From Gemmatimonadota bacterium (lineage in GTDB: Bacteria > Gemmatimonadota > Gemmatimonadetes > Gemmatimonadales > Gemmatimonadaceae): a DNA stretch of 7,141 nucleotides. The stretch covers positions 1-7,141 of the forward strand of contig JAHFCS010000106.1 of the NCBI GenBank assembly GCA_023249395.1. The letters are read 5' to 3'. The notes under the pieces were generated by a model. The model worked only from the letters and a program-made list of their open reading frames with translations, was not told the origin of the DNA and did not search any database. The position numbers and the translations under genes were made by a program. This document shows positions 5,944 to 7,141 of this stretch, in pieces (within the stretch, counting starts at the first letter, position 1; each line of letters starts with the position of its first letter).

Positions 5944-5949
5944 TGTCAA
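5944..5949 (-). promoter_or_regulatory. Outward-facing -35-like hexamer at the insertion-sequence tip
   Basis: Read on the minus strand, the last six bases of the element are TTGACA, a perfect -35 box pointing at secG. No acceptable -10 box follows at 16-18 bp in the flanking DNA (that spot holds GTTGACT), so a working hybrid promoter is not shown; the hexamer is recorded because many insertion sequences carry such outward -35 boxes. Confidence 0.25.
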
Positions 5950-5995
5950 ACGCCAATAGAAATGTCACCGATCTTGCGCCAATAGAAATGTCACC
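5944..5995 (-). repeat. Terminal tandem repeat of the insertion sequence (26-bp period, two units)
   Basis: The 19-mer cgccaatagaaatgtcacc occurs exactly at 5951-5969 and again at 5977-5995, a 26-bp period. The outer unit begins with TGTCA at 5944, a common start for ends of this type of element, so 5944 is the proposed boundary of the element with the host sequence. Such repeated subterminal motifs are typical transposase binding sites. The matching inverted end lies outside the window, so the exact boundary cannot be confirmed here. Confidence 0.7.
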
Positions 5996-6025
5996 CTGGT
6001 TTGGTTGTGTTTTCTGTCTGGTTTT

Positions 6026-7141
6026 TCATCGTAATCCTGGTGGGGTGAGCATTTCGAGTTCGGCCTTCGCTTTCAGAGCCACGGCGACATCGTACTGATT
6101 GCTGAGTCGCCAAGGGTGCTGAGGACCTGGCCGGTATGAACGAGCCGGGCCAGGTCTAGCGTCTGAAGCGGGCTGTTGACTCTTCGACTTCGCCGCGATT
6201 GGTCCCTTCTTCTGCTCCGTGAATTCCTGCCACCTGAGCTCGTGCTCTCGCATTTCTCCAGCGACCAGCCCGCGGTAGATCACCCTTAGAGATCCGTCTT
6301 CCACCCTACGCACAAGTACCTTTGACCTCTGAGGCATATCCCGCCTCTCGGTGACCTGGAGCTTGCGGTTGCCGTATGTAATCACACCGTCGTTGCTGAG
6401 CTGCCTCGTCTCCTCCCGGCACCATACATCCTCAGGCTTCCTGCCCCGCATAACTGCTCTGAGCGGTAGATGGTAATCGGCTGAGTCCGACGGCGGTTTT
6501 GCAAACCGCGCGTTGTGAGCGGGCAGATAAATCTCACGCAAATAGCAATTCATCACCTCGTGCGTCGAGATCCCCTTGAGTCGCAGCTTCTTCACAAGCC
6601 TGTCCTGATTCGTCCCATGGGTCCGTTCCACACGTCCCTTGGCCTGAGGGCTCCAAGCCGGAATGAGCTCAATACCAAGCTTGCTGCACATGAGCCCGAA
6701 CTCAGTGAGTGGCCGATCGCTGCGATCACATACTCTTCCCGGAGAGTGATAGAGCGTCTTAAGATCCGTGTAGAGAGCGCGTGGCACTCCGTACTGCTCG
6801 ATCCACCATCTCAAGAGGGCTGCCGCCGACCAGAGCGTCTCCTGGCTACCCATCAGCGCGAGCTGTGTGCTCGTCGCGTCGCCGGTCATCGTCATCAGGC
6901 AGCCGCCGGGGCCTCTGTCCTCGAGCCATTCGTGGAAACTGCCGTCAAGCTGGATCAACTCGCCGAAGTGGGAGCGCCTCTCTCTACGCCGGAAGCGGTG
7001 ATGCCATTTCCTCTTTCTCGCCCAAAGACCCTCGGCCTTCATCCATCGCCGCAACGTCGAAACTGGGACTTCAATCCCCTCATCTTCCCTCAGATGCTCC
7101 GCCGCCAGCGTCGGACCAAATCGCTGGCCACGGCCTCGCTC
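6026..7141 (-). CDS. DDE transposase, ISNCY/IS1202-like (N-terminus beyond the window)
   Basis: The frame is open from the window edge (first complete codons read ERGRGQRFGPTLAAEHLRED) to the stop at 6026, giving 371 residues; only the N-terminal helix-turn-helix region is missing, since relatives are roughly 430-470 residues. Blocks in order are STLRRWMKAEGLW, RRSHFGELIQLDGSFHEW with catalytic Asp (codon at 6947-6949), ALYTDLKTLY with the second Asp (6764-6766), and SPQAKGRVERTHGTNQDRL with the Glu (6626-6628). The C-terminal part holds a beta-rich stretch (VITYGNRKLQV) and HPWRLSN near the end, also seen in this family. The catalytic triad is intact and there is no frameshift, so the protein could be functional. 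The ISNCY/IS1202 assignment rests on remembered motif patterns; membership of the wider rve-type integrase superfamily is more certain. Confidence 0.85.
   Translation of the reverse strand, partial: ERGRGQRFGPTLAAEHLREDEGIEVPVSTLRRWMKAEGLWARKRKWHHRFRRRERRSHFGELIQLDGSFHEWLEDRGPGGCLMTMTGDATSTQLALMGSQETLWSAAALLRWWIEQYGVPRALYTDLKTLYHSPGRVCDRSDRPLTEFGLMCSKLGIELIPAWSPQAKGRVERTHGTNQDRLVKKLRLKGISTHEVMNCYLREIYLPAHNARFAKPPSDSADYHLPLRAVMRGRKPEDVWCREETRQLSNDGVITYGNRKLQVTERRDMPQRSKVLVRRVEDGSLRVIYRGLVAGEMREHELRWQEFTEQKKGPIAAKSKSQQPASDARPGPARSYRPGPQHPWRLSNQYDVAVALKAKAELEMLTPPGLR

Larger units (their letters stand above)
5944..7141 (-). mobile_element. Insertion sequence, ISNCY/IS1202-type, 3' part (other end outside the window)
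   Basis: About 1.2 kb of an insertion sequence is present: the terminal repeats at 5944-5995, 30 bp of spacer, and a DDE transposase gene open to the window edge. Family is inferred from the transposase blocks and from TGTCA-type ends. The element lies about 80 bp upstream of secG with its transposase transcribed towards secG. The transposase frame is uninterrupted, so the copy may be active or recent. Target-site duplication cannot be judged because only one end is visible; IS1202 is reported to make an unusually long one (27 bp). Confidence 0.75.

Noticed and set aside
5951..5995. Two identical 19-bp units considered as a CRISPR remnant
   Set aside because: Only two copies with a 7-bp gap, placed at the tip of a transposase-bearing element; spacer length is far too short for CRISPR.

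Overview
The window is a bacterial chromosomal segment, GC-rich by eye, with every recognisable gene on the minus strand; the genes therefore read from high to low coordinates. The gene types fit a Gemmatimonadota-like or related soil bacterium: a Bacteroidetes/type-B succinate dehydrogenase flavoprotein with a five-helix cytochrome b558 subunit, an LDH-like malate dehydrogenase, and a secG-carA pair. This taxonomic guess is inference and no marker gene settles it.

Reading in transcription order: (1) 7141-5944, the 3' part of an insertion sequence with a DDE transposase of the ISNCY/IS1202 type that runs off the window edge, ending in a 26-bp-period pair of terminal repeats; (2) 5864-4296, secG (SecYEG translocon subunit) and carA (carbamoyl-phosphate synthase glutaminase subunit) separated by 9 bp, with a striking terminator-like hairpin plus U-tract inside the first 19 codons of carA; (3) a 115-bp gap with a good sigma70-type promoter; (4) 4180-2171, an HU/IHF-type nucleoid protein followed closely by moaD, moaE and moaA of molybdenum-cofactor synthesis; (5) 2086-1, mdh, sdhC and the start of sdhA, with gaps or overlaps of a few bases, which make consecutive redox enzymes of the TCA cycle. 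sdhB would be expected just beyond position 1.

Most of the window is ordinary core metabolism packed into tight transcription units. MoaA converts GTP to the precursor that (with MoaC, not seen here) becomes cPMP; MoaD and MoaE form molybdopterin synthase. SdhC anchors SdhA(B) in the membrane and passes succinate electrons to quinone, while Mdh makes oxaloacetate. The items that deserve a second look are the hairpin in early carA (possible translation-dependent attenuator or secG terminator), the IS end lodged about 80 bp upstream of secG, and the joining of an HU gene to moaDEA under one promoter. I found no convincing undescribed defence or accessory system, no tRNA or rRNA and no CRISPR array.
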